A stretch of DNA of 64,000 nucleotides from Isochrysis galbana (taxonomy: Eukaryota > Haptophyta > Isochrysidales > Isochrysidaceae). Made by a program: the position numbers and the translations under genes. Positions 46,775-58,382 of the stretch are shown piece by piece; the first letter of the stretch is position 1, and every line of letters starts with the position of its first letter. A model generated the notes under the pieces. The model was not told the DNA's origin and ran no database searches. It worked only from the letters and a program-made list of their open reading frames with translations. The stretch lies in the NCBI GenBank assembly GCA_018136815.1, contig CM030936.1:3610474-3674473 (forward strand), given 5' to 3'.

Positions 46775-49700
46775 ATGTTCACGCGTCGCGCGAAACAAGC
46801 CCCTGCCTCCTCTCTGGCAGTCTCGTCGAGCGCTGGCTCTCGGCTGGCGTCGCGCGGTGTGGACGAGTTGGAGGATGAGCTACGAGCCAAGGAGGAGCAG
46901 CTCGTGCTTCTTCACTCGATGCTCCGCATTGCTGAGGCTGATTTGAATGAGGAGAAGAGGAAGTCGGTTTCACTTCTCTCGAGGCTGCAGGAGACGGAGG
47001 ACCGGCTGCTCACGGCGAACCACGTGGCCAAGGCAGCACTCGACCGGTGCGATGAGGTGACACGCCGCGAGGCAAGAGAACGGGAGGAGGAAAGCCACAC
47101 AGAGAGTGGAGAAGGAGGGGGAGAAGTTACGCTAATACGGAAGGAAATTGCATCGCCACAACCGCCACCGAAGCAGGTCGCATCTCCACCGCCGCCGCCG
47201 GAGCCCATCGCATCTCCGCCGCCGCCGCCGCCCCTACCGCCGCCGCCCATAGCATCTCCGCCGCCTCCACGTCCGCCCGTCGCATTGCTGCCTGTGGCCT
47301 CACCGTACCCAGCCGCGACCGGCGCCGGGTCTCTTGAGGAGACATCAGAAAGCATTCCAGCCGTCATTGCGCCGCCAGCGCCGCCAGCGCCGTCACAACT
47401 CCACAACCGCCTGAAGCTCTTGGCTTCGCGCAACCGCAACCTCTCCACGCTGCCCTGGTCTAAGCTGCCACCATCGCGGATCCGCGGCACAGTATGGGAG
47501 TCCATCGACATAGAAGACGAGGAGATCTCTGATCATGAGCTCGAACAGTCGTTTGGGTTGGTCAGGCCGACTCCCGGCCACGATGCGACGGCCGATGCGG
47601 CGGCGGGTGGCGAGGAGGTTGTCAGGGTGGCCGGTACCGCAAGCAGCGGTCGCAGGCAGTCTATGGCACATGCTGTCGAGCCTCTCAATGGAGCTGACGG
47701 TGCCGCTGAGGACGTCGCGCTCAATGCGAGCACTGATTTGGAGCAGCCTGGATCGCTGCTGTCTACGCCGCGCAAGGCCAACATCTCGGGCAGGTCGAGC
47801 GCACCCAACACACCTCGCTCGCGCACAACACTTTTAGAATCGCGGCGTTCCAACGCCATTGGCATCATGCTAAGGTCGTGGAGACAGCCGTTGGACAAAT
47901 TGCGTGAAGCAGTTCTCAAGCTCGACGGCAGTGTGATGACGCCCGATCGGATCGAGGTGCACTTTTGTCTACGCCTCTCCTTTCTGCCAGTCAACGCGCT
48001 GCGTACACGGTGGCAGCTCCTCACACCACTAGGGCGCACTTGCCACAGGTCCTGCTTGGTTTAGCCGGCACTCCATGCGCACTGCCACGGCCCGGGGAGA
48101 TTCGATTGATTCGGCAGTGGCTTGACTCCAACGGCATCGACGGCGACGACGCCAGCCTCGTCGAATCAACACTTGGTGAAGCCGAGGCCTTCTTCATTCG
48201 TGTCGGCCAAATATCACGCTTGGAGGCGCGACTGCGGTGCCTGCTTGCCGAACAGGTGCGTGGGTCCTCGCCATATGAGGCCTGCTGCCGCGTTGGGCAT
48301 CGGCACGCTGCCTCCTCTGCGGCACACTTGCTCCATCAACAAGTGCAGCAAGCCCGCGCAACCACGCGGCGGCGTCCCTGGCGCCTGGGCTGAACCTTCC
48401 TCCTTTCGATATGCTTGCAGGTTTGGGCCTCCCGTGCGCAAGCCCTTTCCGGCCGGCTGGCACAGGTTGCCGCCGCGGCCGCGAAGGCCATGGCGTCCAA
48501 GTCGCTCCGCTGGTTGCTGCGCACCGTGCTCGTGGTGGGCAATCATCTCAATGCCGCCACCTTCCGCGGAGGTGCAAGGGGGTTTGAGCTAGGCTCCTTG
48601 CCAAAGCTGCTCTCCACGTCGCATCGCAGGTATGTATTTGCGAGGTTTTGAGACAGTGTGGCTTGGCGGCGTACGGGAGGTCTTCGCTGATCGCATATTG
48701 GCCATGCTTGCCCCTTGCACGCTGGCGGTGTTGTGATATCGCGACCCTCCGTCACACATCTAAGCCCGTTCCCGACACGCCGCCCGGCCGCGCAGTGGTG
48801 GCCTTGTTGGATACCTAGCGAAGCGCGCACCCGCGCTTCCGTTGCGCCTCGCCAGCGAGCTCCCAAATCTAGACGTGGCTATCAAATTGGACATGTCTGA
48901 GGTGAGTTGCCATAGGCTCCCACTTTGCCGTCGAACATCCGGAACGGCAGCATTCTGCCCGTTGCCACGAGCCTTAGGCAAACGAAGAAGCCATGCATCG
49001 CACACGAGGACTTATGCTCGCACTCTTGCTCCGCAGCTGGCCTCTCAAGCCAAATTGTTAGAGACCGAGGCGGAGACAATAGAGGCCGACCTCTCGCATC
49101 TCGACACGACTTTGTTCAGTGAAGGTGCTAGCGCCCGCGCCAAGGCCGAGGAAGTTCCCCATAGTGCTCGGCGTCCCAAAAGCAAGGCCGGGGTCGATGA
49201 AGATGCCGATAGCAATGTCAAGTGTGGCGCCACTTCAGCTCAGATGGCGGACGAGACGCCCGATGCTGTCATGGCTGCCAAAGACGATGACCTATATTAT
49301 CGGGCGCGCGCATGCGCCTTCGTTTCGTCCTCTCGGCGTGCACGCGAAGAGCTCGCACAGCGGCATCTTGAGGCGACAAAGGCACTCGATGCCACGGCCA
49401 CCTATTTCGGATGCCAGGAAACCGGCGAGTGGTGCCTTGCTCAGCTCGTCACTTTGTGCAATACGCTCACCGAGCATTGGCCGGCCATCCCCATGCCGGC
49501 CGAAAATGCCGCGCCTTTGCCGAGTCCCGAACGCGACACGCTTGCGCCCTCAAAAGGTGCGGGAGGCTCGCCGCGTACAAAGCACAAGGGCGCACCCGCC
49601 CTTGAAACAGCGGTGTCTTCAATTGAATCACACATGGCGTGCACGCCCATCAAAAATGGCGTTCCTCACGATACTTATGGGAAAGATACAAAGGATTCCG

Positions 49701-49837
49701 CAGGTACAATTCTCAAGGAACGCCAAGGCCAGCCGTCTGACGAACCCAGCGGATCGGATGCGGCTCTTTCCCTATTCTCCGATAGCTCTAGGGCGAGTGG
49801 GCAGGTAGTGTATGAGGATGACGAGGAATATTTCTGA
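46775..49837 (+). CDS. Formin (FH1-FH2 actin nucleator)
   Basis: Five exons in phase: 46775-47956, 48049-48255, 48421-48629, 48796-48901 and 49037-49837, about 834 residues. A short N-terminal coiled coil (DELEDELRAKEEQLVLLHSM) is followed by an FH1-like stretch with several runs of four to six Pro, which would bind profilin-actin. The FH2 domain: RNLSTLPWSKLPPSRIRGTV (lasso), LESRRSNAIGIMLRSW, LLGLAGTPCALPRPGEIRLI, VVGNHLNAATFRGGARGFEL, YLAKRAPALP. FH2 dimers nucleate and cap growing barbed ends. No GTPase-binding/FH3 module is seen at the N-terminus. The usual GFKL motif reads GFEL. The C-terminus is long, charged and ends acidic (YEDDEEYF). A Met at 46700 is an alternative in-frame start. 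Confidence 0.9.
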
Positions 49838-50350
49838 AGGCATGTGTGGTTGTCGGCCTCTTTGATCGAGGACGCGCCGGTATGCCGGTATCACCTCGAA
49901 CTACTGTCTTCGGAGTGTGATGGGCTAGATTCCAAAAGTTAGAAAAAATCTACCAATAGGCCTTTCCCAGCCCTTCCCCCATGCATGGCCCAAAGTCGTG
50001 CACATGGCGGGGCCGTGATTGATGGGTGCGCGCGTGGGCGGGGGGTGGAGGCGTTGAGGCCCTCAGCGCGGGTTGGCGGTGCTGGGCGGAGGCTTGCGGA
50101 GCGGGGCGGGGGCAACCCGTAAAGAAAATTGAAGCCCTCTGCCAATCACTCGCTATAGGCCTGCAACGAGAAATCCTCGGGGGGGAGGGGCATGCACGGC
50201 AGGAGTCAGCAGATTTAGCACCCTGCACCCTGCTTTCGCAAACCAAGGGCCGCAGTGAGTGAGAGAGTTTGCTCCATCCAGGATGGAGTCCGACGTCAAG
50301 ATCAGTTCAATTCAAACTCGTCGATGGCGAGGCTCTAGGCTCCAGGTGTT
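49838..50350. other. Intergenic, no gene seen
   Basis: GC-rich sequence without supported coding. The long frame that starts at 50269 only becomes meaningful after the target duplication at 50351, inside the LINE-like copy. Confidence 0.5.
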
Positions 50351-51175
50351 ATGTGTTATCCAACCTTCCCGCGACGAAGAGAGTGTTCGACGCCACAGAC
50401 ACCATCACAGACTACACCCCTAGCATGAATCGGACCCGAAACCAAAAGGCGAAAGACAGACTATTCGCGTATCCAGGCGCGACAACCCCCGACAGCTTGA
50501 AAACTCTATACATCATCGCGTGGAAATACGTAATAAGAGACTTCTACAGAGTAGAGTTCGAGTCATACGAATACCACTATATACCCGTTCTAGAATCCAC
50601 ACTAATGAGATTCACTACCCTAGTAAGAGGTCATACTACGCCGAGGACACACAGCCTGGCGCGCACGAGAAAGGCGGCCCAGGGGAGAAAACCAAAACTC
50701 AAGAGCCTGCCGGAGCTCAGCGCTCCGACCTTCATAGAAGACGACAAAGGAACATTAAAAATGAGCGCCCGCCTAGGCTTAGTAGCAAAAGCAATCGACC
50801 TTGCCGAGAGGCTCGCCTGAGACCCAGGCACGCACCCCCCGCCACAGAACGACAAGCAACCACGCCGCGAAAACGACAATGACAGCACAAGAGACGACTA
50901 ACACACCATGCGATGACACACACGACTCGACACAAGAAGAAACGGGCCGCCTAGAGGCACAGGAGGAAGACGGGGAACCTCCACTAGGGGTCGGTGCACC
51001 CCGCCCAACCTAACCCCCCCAGCAACCTCGGCCCCAAGTAGTGCACGAGGGGAGATGCCGCAAGGCGGGTAGCGAGGGAGAGGAAGGGAAGTGGGCGTGG
51101 CTACAGTAGTTAAACCCGTGGCCGCGTGCGAGGCGAGAATATTAAAAGGTTTTTTTTTATGTGTTATCCAACCTT
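50351..51175 (+). mobile_element. 5'-truncated LINE-like retrotransposon, copy B
   Basis: A 17-bp perfect direct repeat, atgtgttatccaacctt, brackets the insert (50351-50367 and 51159-51175). The element starts abruptly inside the ORF and ends aatattaaaagg plus a T run, as in copy A. Non-coding 3' sequence after the ORF also matches copy A (for example the cgcctcgc and ctacccgccttgcgg region read on the minus strand). A T run rather than an A run at the 3' end is unusual. Confidence 0.8.
50368..50820 (+). pseudogene. C-terminal part of a LINE-like ORF, copy B
   Basis: About 150 codons to the stop at 50820, aligned throughout with copy A (38689-39150). Lys/Arg-rich, with aromatic-rich centre (RDFYRVEFESYEYHYIP). 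It has no start of its own because the copy is truncated. I do not recognise the domain. Position at the 3' end of the element suggests the C-terminus of the polymerase ORF or a small accessory ORF. Confidence 0.6.
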
Positions 51176-51635
51176 TCACTTCGAAACGAGCACCGGGTAC
51201 TTCTTGGTTGGTAAGCAAACAGCATACGCATACACGCCGGATGCTGCACATGCGTACATTTGCTTTGCCCTTCCTAGGGAGGTGAGCCAGAAGGTTTGTT
51301 TGGGGCAAGGAGCGCACAAGGCGACCAAGGAGAAGGCCATCGCTAAAACTATAACAATAGTTTTTCAGCAAGGAGCATACATGTAATTAATTAATGCATG
51401 CTGTAGCGTATAGTGTGTAGTAGGAAAGACATTTCTTCATTCACGTTCCTTCGTTCGTTCCTTCTTTCTCCTCCCTCCTCCTGCTGCTGCCTGCTGCCCT
51501 GCACCATCGCTCCTCGCTCCTCTCTCTCTCTCTCTCAACCTAAGTTATAAGTGGAGGTCAATGGTCAATGGGGGCCTAGCGCCCCCCTCACTCCATCGCG
51601 GACACCCTGCTAGGTGGGCCCGCACGCACAGCACC

Positions 51636-51700
51636 AAAAAAAAACTTTTAACAGTCTCCCGTCTCGCCGCGTGCCCGTGCCCGGCCTTGTACAGCAACTA
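51636..51700 (-). repeat. Probable third 3' end of the LINE-like family
   Basis: A-run followed by cttttaacagtctcccgtct and cgccgcg matches, with several differences, the left edge of copy A (A-run, ccttttaatattctcgcctc). I could not find a matching target duplication downstream, so its extent is unknown. Confidence 0.4.
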
Positions 51701-51704
51701 GGCC

Positions 51705-52025
51705 CTAGCACCGCCTGCCTCTCCCTCGCCAGCCTCCCGCGTCCAGGCGACTTGCCTTCATTTGGGCGGCGCGTCCGTCGGCGGCGGGGTGCTCGTACAC
51801 GACGAGCCAGCGGCGGTCGAGCCCGGCGGTGGCGGGGTCGAGCGCGAGGCGGCGCATCACGACGACGCCCCTCCCCGAGGGGAGCTCGACCTCGTGCATC
51901 GGGTAGCAGAGGTGGACGCGCGTCCCCTTGCGCACCGGCGCACCGGCGGTGGCGCGGACGGCCTCCGCCGGGTCATCGCGCCCCTCGAACTCGAGGCTCG
52001 AGGGTGCGCGCCTTGAATAGGGCAT
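51705..52025 (-). CDS. Hypothetical small protein or retrocopied fragment
   Basis: 106 residues with balanced composition (VRKGTRVHLCYPMHEVELP, then GRGVVVMRRLALDP and RRWLVVYEHP), more protein-like than neighbouring frames. It lies right behind a LINE-like 3' end of the same orientation, so it might be part of, or mobilised with, such an element. The segment caaatgaaggcaa in it recurs downstream of the b561 gene (13406) and twice nearby (52083 and, less exactly, 52199). No domain recognised. Confidence 0.3.
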   Translation of the reverse strand: MPYSRRAPSSLEFEGRDDPAEAVRATAGAPVRKGTRVHLCYPMHEVELPSGRGVVVMRRLALDPATAGLDRRWLVVYEHPAADGRAAQMKASRLDAGGWRGRGRRC

Positions 52026-53179
52026 AGATAGATAGGGCGCGCAGCGGCAGCGGCGCGGTCACGTGCCGGCGCGCCTCGTCAGGTCGTTTGCCTTCATTTG
52101 GTACCCCTCGTTTCCAAATACGCGATGCGCCGCTCCCGGTACAAAAAAATCTTATTGTATTTAAGCAAAGGCACCCACCTCACAGGTAAAGAGAGGTCGT
52201 TTGACTTCATTTGCTACCCTCGTGGACAGCCGGATTAGAAAATGCGCGCACTTCCAGCTGCCTCCTCGTCACGCATGACGTGGCCGCCGCGCAGCCGCCA
52301 GGGTCGACGAAGGATGCATGGTCGCCGGCGGGCCTCTGTATCCTCTTCTCACACTTGTCTTGAAAGGATCGTCTTCAATGGGGCAGTTCCCTCCCCCCAT
52401 CAGGGTTGGCCTTGAGAGGGGTCAGGGAGCGTGCGCTCCTACATGCCCAAGCGAACCAACTATAAGTAAGTTAGTTGCCACCGCAATAACCAACTTAAAC
52501 CAACTATACCAATGGCAATGGCATAGGCACGATCTTGCACAACGCTATCGTGTTTTCTAGAGATTCTGAAACGCCTCTATACAACAAACCGCGGACATCA
52601 CGCATCAAGCAAGTGCTGTGAAGCAGCTCCGTTGTGCGCCGCTCCGCATTCACTTTGGTACAATGTTCGCGCACATGTGCATGCGTCATATTCTGGCGGC
52701 TACCCAAGCACGCGCGCACGCAGGCCAAGGATGGGGCTCTCGAGCTCTCACCCCCCTCCTCCCCACACCCAAATCAAGTCCCACAGGTTCAACCATTGCC
52801 TACACCGGAAACTTGGTGTCGCCGGCTGGGTAAACTGCCGTGATGGCTGATCAAGCAAGTGCCTGAAGTCGGCCAGCAGGACGAATGCGGAGACAATGGC
52901 AAGACCCGCAACGTGCGCATCGAGGTTCCCGCCCATCGTTGGCGAACAGACGCCATCGCCATACGTATAGTGCCGTGGACTGGGACGGCGGGCTTTTCAC
53001 ACGCCACACGCCGCGAGCGGCGACCCAACGAGGGGGTATACGACCAGCGCGCCGCCCACAGGCGAGGGCGCGCCGCGGCCATATGTGGTTTGGGCGCAAC
53101 ACCGCGGGCATGCAGCGTCTCGATCATCTCTGACCGCCTCGCCGACGCGCCAGCTCGCCTAGGTGCCGACGTGGCGAGC
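52026..53179. other. Intergenic, no gene recognised
   Basis: Contains two partial copies of gtcgtttgccttcatttggt (52083 and, diverged, 52199). Overlapping frames on both strands at 52789-53188 look coding-like in composition but have no recognisable domain; they may hold the 3' end of an unknown gene. Confidence 0.4.
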
Positions 53180-55245
53180 CTACTGTAGTCCGTTGGGGTT
53201 CTTCTTGAGGAAGTCGGCGATCCACTCAGAAGTGACTGACTTGGGTCGCTCCAGCGGGAGGCCAAGCGCGCGGTCCCAGAAGAGCTGGGCGAGGACACCA
53301 TAGGCGCGACCGAGGCCGAAGAGCACCTGCAGGCGGCCATGGAATGTGTGAGCGGCGAGATTCGGGGGGACGGGGCGATCCTCGTTCGGGACGCGTTTGC
53401 ACATGCGCCTCTGCCGCCTGCGGGGCCCACCGTGTAGTAGTCGTAGTGGTCGAAGCCGTAATACTTGAGCAGCACGCCCGAGTGGGAGTCGACGTTGGGG
53501 TACGGATTCTTGGTCTTGCCATGCTCGGTGAGCACACCGGGCATAACCTCGTATACGGTGTTGACGACCTACGAGACGGTGCGAGGGCGTGGGGTGGCGC
53601 GTCGCAAGGCACAATAGCGGGAGTGGTGAGCTGCACCGCTGCCTAGCGTGTGGGTCACACCTTGAAGAGAGGGTCGTCGGGGAAGTGCTTCAGCGCGAAC
53701 TCGCGCTGCGAGGTGTAGCGCGGGTCCGTCTTGCGCAGGACGGCGTGACCGTACCCCGGGATGACCTTCCCCGCCTTGAGTGTGTCCCATGCAAACTCGG
53801 TGATGGACTCAGGCGTCACTTCCTTGCCCTGCGCCTTAAGGGTCGCCTGGAGGCCGAGCAGCCAGCCGAGCACCTCCTGATTGGCTAGGCCATGCAGAGG
53901 GCCAGCAAGCGCGTTCATCGAGGCGGACAGCGAGAGGTACGGGTCGGAGAGCGTCGAACCGACGAGGTGGCAGGTGTGGGCCGAGGCGTTGCCGCCTGAG
54001 GGGCGTTTCGGGCGGGTCAGCGCGGCACGCTGGCGGGCGCACGCAGGCATGCCGATGCGGCTGCGGGGCTCACCCTCATGGTCGGAGTGGATAACGATGT
54101 ACAGACGCATCAGCTCGTGAAAGGACGGGTCGTTCATGCCGAGCATCTACGGGCAAGGCAGAGCGCAGGCATCGGCCACAGTGACCGCTAGAGCTCCAGC
54201 GCGGTCAGCAGCTCAAGCAGGCTGTCGGCGTGCTCTTGTGCCGCACCTGGCAAAAGTTGGCCGAGTAGTCGACGCTCTTGTCGTACGGCTTGCCGAGCTT
54301 GCCATCAAAGTAGGTGCACCGGTAGATAAGCGCGCAGACCTGCGGTGGCGCTACTGAAGGTGAGTGGTCTAGGGCAGCGCGGGGCATGGCGGAGCACACA
54401 CGGGGAGCACGGAGTACGGCCGGGAGTGCGCACACCTCGGGGAGGCGGGCAAGCAGGTTCATCATGTCCTCATAGGTGTGGTCCCAGTACATCGCCTTGG
54501 AGGTGCCCTTGGCGTACTCGCGCGCGAAAACGGAGTCGGTCTACAGGCGGAGGTGTGGCGCGTCGGGGCGTCGAACGAGACTGTGACAGTGCGGGCGCAC
54601 CGCAGCGAAGGCAGAGCGCTCTGTGCGCCGACTCGCCTGCAGCGCCAGGATGGCCGACGACAGCTGCGTCATGGGGTGCATGCCCTTCGGGAAGGAGCGA
54701 ATGGTGGACTCCACGTGCGCCGGGAGCGTGGAGCGCGCATGAAGCTCGGCAGTGAGCGAGTCGACCTCCGCCTTGGTGGGCACCTCACCCGTCAGGAGCA
54801 ACCAGAAGAGGCCTGCGCGCGGGCGGAAGCGGGCGTCCCAGTTGGCGGCTGCGCCACATGGAGAACCCAGCGGCAAAGCCGCGCACCCTCCGGCATCGGC
54901 TCGTCGCCCTTCTTGCCCGAGTAGGTAGGAAGCTTCTCCTGTAGCTCGGGGATGGTGAACCCACGGAAACGGATGCCCTCGAGCGGGTCCAAGAGCGACG
55001 TCTCCCACAGCATGCACTTGACGGAGCGCGCGCCGCCTGAGGGCGTGAAGGTGACGAAGGGTGGCAGTGGTGAGCGCCATCGGGCGAGACGGGCCTAGTG
55101 CCTCGTCTATCGTGTGGTCAATCTGTTCGCCCTGCCCCACTTGCCTCTGGGATGCGGCACAACCCAATGAGCTGGCATGGTGACTTTGTTGACCCCCGCA
55201 CTTGCAGCCGTTCCTGCTTGATGCCCTTCCCCGACGCTGATCCCT

Positions 55246-55279
<34 letters not shown>

Positions 55280-55898
55280 CCGTCCCCTCCCCATACGCCC
55301 ACAATCCGCCCGATCCGCCCGGACAGCCTTGTCGCCCCCCTGCCCCCCGCCCACCCCCGCTGCTCCTAGCGCTCTTCCGCCAGCTAGTCGATGATCGCTC
55401 CAACGCCCTGCCGCCCTCCCTCCGATTCCCGCCTTCCCCTCTTCCCCTTCTTCCCATCCGCACCAAGCGACAGCCTCTTTCCTCCTTCCTCCCCCCCCCC
55501 TTCCCCTTCCCATTCCCCTCTTCCCCTCCCCCCCTTCCCCTTTCGGACAGACCTGCTCCACACGAGCCTGCGCTCCCCCCCTCCCTCGCGCTCCCTTCCC
55601 CCCCACCAGACGCAGCCATCCACCGCCAACCGCGCCCCTCCCTTCCTCCCCCACCCACCCCCCTGCGCCCCCCCTCCTCCCCCCCTCCCCCCCCCTTAAT
55701 TCTCTCACCAAGAAGCTGATCGAGGGTCACCTTATCGACCACTTTGCCCCCATGCTCCTTCTTGAGGGCCTTCAGGCCGGCCTGCTTGGCGGGCATCAAC
55801 TCGACCAGCTTCTGCTTGAGTGGGGAGCACAGCCCGCGACGGCCGGAGCACGCGGAGAGCGGGCGGGTGGAGAGGCGGCCGAGCGATGCGGCGCGCAT
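53180..55898 (-). CDS. CS: Citrate synthase, mitochondrial type
   Basis: Nine exons in phase: 55898-55709, 55036-54887, 54812-54637, 54540-54436, 54339-54247, 54146-54074, 53995-53661, 53568-53431 and 53326-53180, giving 468 residues, the usual length. The enzyme condenses acetyl-CoA and oxaloacetate to citrate in the TCA cycle. The N-terminus ([20 protein letters not shown]) is a typical mitochondrial presequence. Conserved blocks: [53 protein letters not shown] (His base), [14 protein letters not shown] (His) and PNVDSHSG (Asp); together these supply the His-His-Asp catalytic triad. Introns are 78-672 bp and GT-AG, except 54541-54636, which begins GC (gcgagt) and ends AG. The first intron contains a long C run on +. 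A CT tract and large hairpin lie just 5' of the start. Confidence 0.97.
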
Positions 55899-55912
55899 GG
55901 GGAAGAAGGGGG

Positions 55913-56095
55913 GAGGAGAGAGAGAGGGGGGAGAGAGAGTGTAGAGAAGAGAGAGAAGAGAGAGAAGAGAGAGAGAAGAGAGAGAAGAGAGAGAGTGGGG
56001 AGAGGGGTGGTCCACTTAGGTGGAGGAAGAAAGCCCTCTCCCCACTCTCTCTCTTCTCCCTCTTCTCTCTCTCTTCTCTCTCTCTTCTCTCAGTC
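55913..56095. repeat. Long GA/CT inverted repeat upstream of citrate synthase
   Basis: GA-rich left arm and CT-rich right arm. The inner 25 bp (55982-56006, gagaagagagagagtggggag then aggg) are a perfect complement of 56034-56058, with a loop of about 27 bp, and pairing continues imperfectly outward. It begins 15 bp upstream of the start codon. Confidence 0.8.
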
Positions 56096-57277
56096 GGATG
56101 GAAAGAGAAGTTTCGGTAGAGGAAGGGGAAAGAGAGAGAGAGAGGGGAGGAGGAGGAGGAGGAGGGGGTGTGGAGGGTGTATACGTGGGCGAGAAAGTGG
56201 GAAGAGTGGGGGTTGGCGGAGACGTAGATTCCGAGAGAAGATCGATGAGTTGAGGCGAGGGGGGTACGGGTAGAAGGGAGTGGGTACTGCACGCGGCCAG
56301 TGCGAGAGAGGGGAGAGGAGAGAGAGAGAGGGGTGGTGGGGGGGTTAACTTACTGAGAGAAGAGAGAGAGAGAAGGGATAAAGGTGGTAGGAGAGAGAGA
56401 GAGAATATCCGTGCTGAGAGAGCGAGTTTTGGGCGGGCGAGCCACCCTTTAACCGGCATGTAGGAGGAATGAATGTGGTGCCGTGTTACGGGAAGAGAGC
56501 GAGGGGGGGAACGAAGCGTGGGGAAGCCGTGGTGCGCGGCGCAGCACTTCATCCTCTCTCTCCCCTTCCCGCTGCTAGATCCCACACTTTCTTCCATCTA
56601 CTCTAATCGTTGAGGAGAGGAGAGAAAAGAAGAGAGTGTTGCTGGAGAGGGGGCGGCGGCGGGGGCGGCGGGGGAGAGAGAGAGAGAGAGGGCGAGGAGG
56701 ACCAGAGAGAAAGAGAGAGAGAGAGAGAGAGGGTTTCATCTACTTGATTTACTTTCCTTCACAGAGAGGATTCACAAGATTCCCTTCCTCTCGCCTATCC
56801 TCCTATCTCCAGGATATCTACATACACTGGGAGTATTTATGTCCATATCATCCTCCCAAAATAGCAGGAACGGGTTGAACAGTTCTTTACTCCTATCTGG
56901 TGGGGCGCCCACCGCGCGCCCGGTCTCGGTTTAAACATCGGCCCTCGCGGCCCGCCTCCCCGGCGTCGCCCGTGGCCCGTGGCCATCTTCCATTGCGCTC
57001 CTCGGCAAGGTGGCGGCGAGTGGCGAGGCGCCGCGGACGCGGAGGATACGATTGGCGCCACGGTCGTGGATGCGATTGCCGCTCGCGGTTTGCACGCCAT
57101 ACATCATACTTACGCGCATTCGGCCACCCCCCGGATGGGCCGTCAGTACTGATATCAGTACTGATGCATCCGTATCAGCTCCCTGAGAGCTGATGTACTG
57201 ATATCAGTACAGGGCTGCTAAGCTATTATTATAACCTAAAACAAAACTCCCCCGGCGGGAACGCGGCGCGCGGGAGC
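56096..57277. other. GA-rich low complexity, then gene-free sequence
   Basis: Purine-rich patches at 56115-56165, 56300-56405 and 56610-56735. 57130-57210 has repeated 'ctgatatcagtac' palindromes. No gene recognised. Confidence 0.55.
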
Positions 57278-57873
57278 TTGGCCAAGACGGAGGCGCGCCG
57301 CTCGCTCTGCCCCCCCCACCCCACCCCACCCCCCTCACCCACATCCCTCTCTCCTGCTTTTCCTCATCCTCCCTCACCTCCTGCCCCTCCCAAGCCCGCC
57401 CCTGCCTGCACCACTCCGCGGGCACGCGCGCGCACCGCGTCCGCAGCGGCAACGTCCGTCGTGCCCTCTCGCATGCATGCCAGCACCCAGCGTGTCGAGC
57501 CACCGCTCTCGCGTCAATCCCGCACGAGCTGGAGCACGCGCGCGCTGGCGCTGGGGCGCGAGCGCACGCTGGCGGGCACCTACACAGTCCACCCGCGCCA
57601 GCGCCACGCTCACATGTCACTTGCCCTCCGTGAACTGTGCGTGTAGTGCGTAGTGCATGCGCTTGTGTGCTGATCTCGACCACCCTCGTTCGTTTTTTGC
57701 AGACGATACCAATGGCGACGAGGATCGGGGACACCATTGACGTGGAGGATGAGGAGAGGAACGACGACAACTACGACTCTTCACAAGGGGGCTGGGGGCG
57801 GCAGCCGCTGAACGAGCTGCAGGGCACTGACGGATCGAGCATGACCACGGACCACGGGCTCGATATGCGATGA
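57278..57873 (+). CDS. Hypothetical two-exon protein
   Basis: Frame 57278-57640 (Pro/Ala/Arg-rich, ending MSLALRELC) can be joined in phase to 57703-57873 (TIPMATRIGDTIDVEDEERN then an acidic, Gly/Gln-rich tail to a stop) through a 62-bp intron with GT donor and a good ttttttgcag acceptor. The second part looks coding; the first is low complexity and may be wrong. No domain recognised. It could also be the end of a gene whose 5' exons I cannot see. Confidence 0.3.
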
Positions 57874-58382
57874 TTCGGAAGGGCTGTACGGCCGGTGACG
57901 TAAGCGTAGTTGACGGCGCCACACACGGCCGACTACGGCGCGATGCGCGCGGGCGGCGGCGGCGATTGGCGTGGCTGCTAGGGCGGCATATTCTGATATG
58001 ATGCCTGGGTCGGAAGGAAGGGCTCGATAGCTGGGGCGTGTGTTGTGTGGTGACACGTCTGCCCTTTGGGGACGGGAGAGGATGGGGTTCCAGCCCCGCA
58101 CCCCCGAAAGTGGCCTTTGGTGGGCACTAGCATCCTTCATTGTGGTTCCAACGCGCCAAAATCTACTAAAAAAAAACTCCCTGGCCACCGCGAAAAAAAA
58201 CACCGCATTGTTCGCTCTCGTACTCGCCACCATGAAACAATTGGCTTCTGAAACTTTGCACAAGCTCTTATCATAGCATGAGACACCCCTCCATGCATTC
58301 ACATCGACTATTGGGTGCAATTGTGAAAAGTCGATTTTTCCCGTCCCCACCTCTAACAAAGAGGGAGAGCAGGGGCGCAGGG
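57874..58382. other. Short intergenic stretch before the second retrotransposon copy
   Basis: No gene seen. Two A runs near 58166 and 58192. The sequence becomes identical to the chromovirus from about 58383. Confidence 0.5.

Noticed and set aside
52789-53188. Overlapping coding-like frames on both strands downstream of citrate synthase
   Set aside because: No recognisable domain and no way to pick a strand; left as intergenic.
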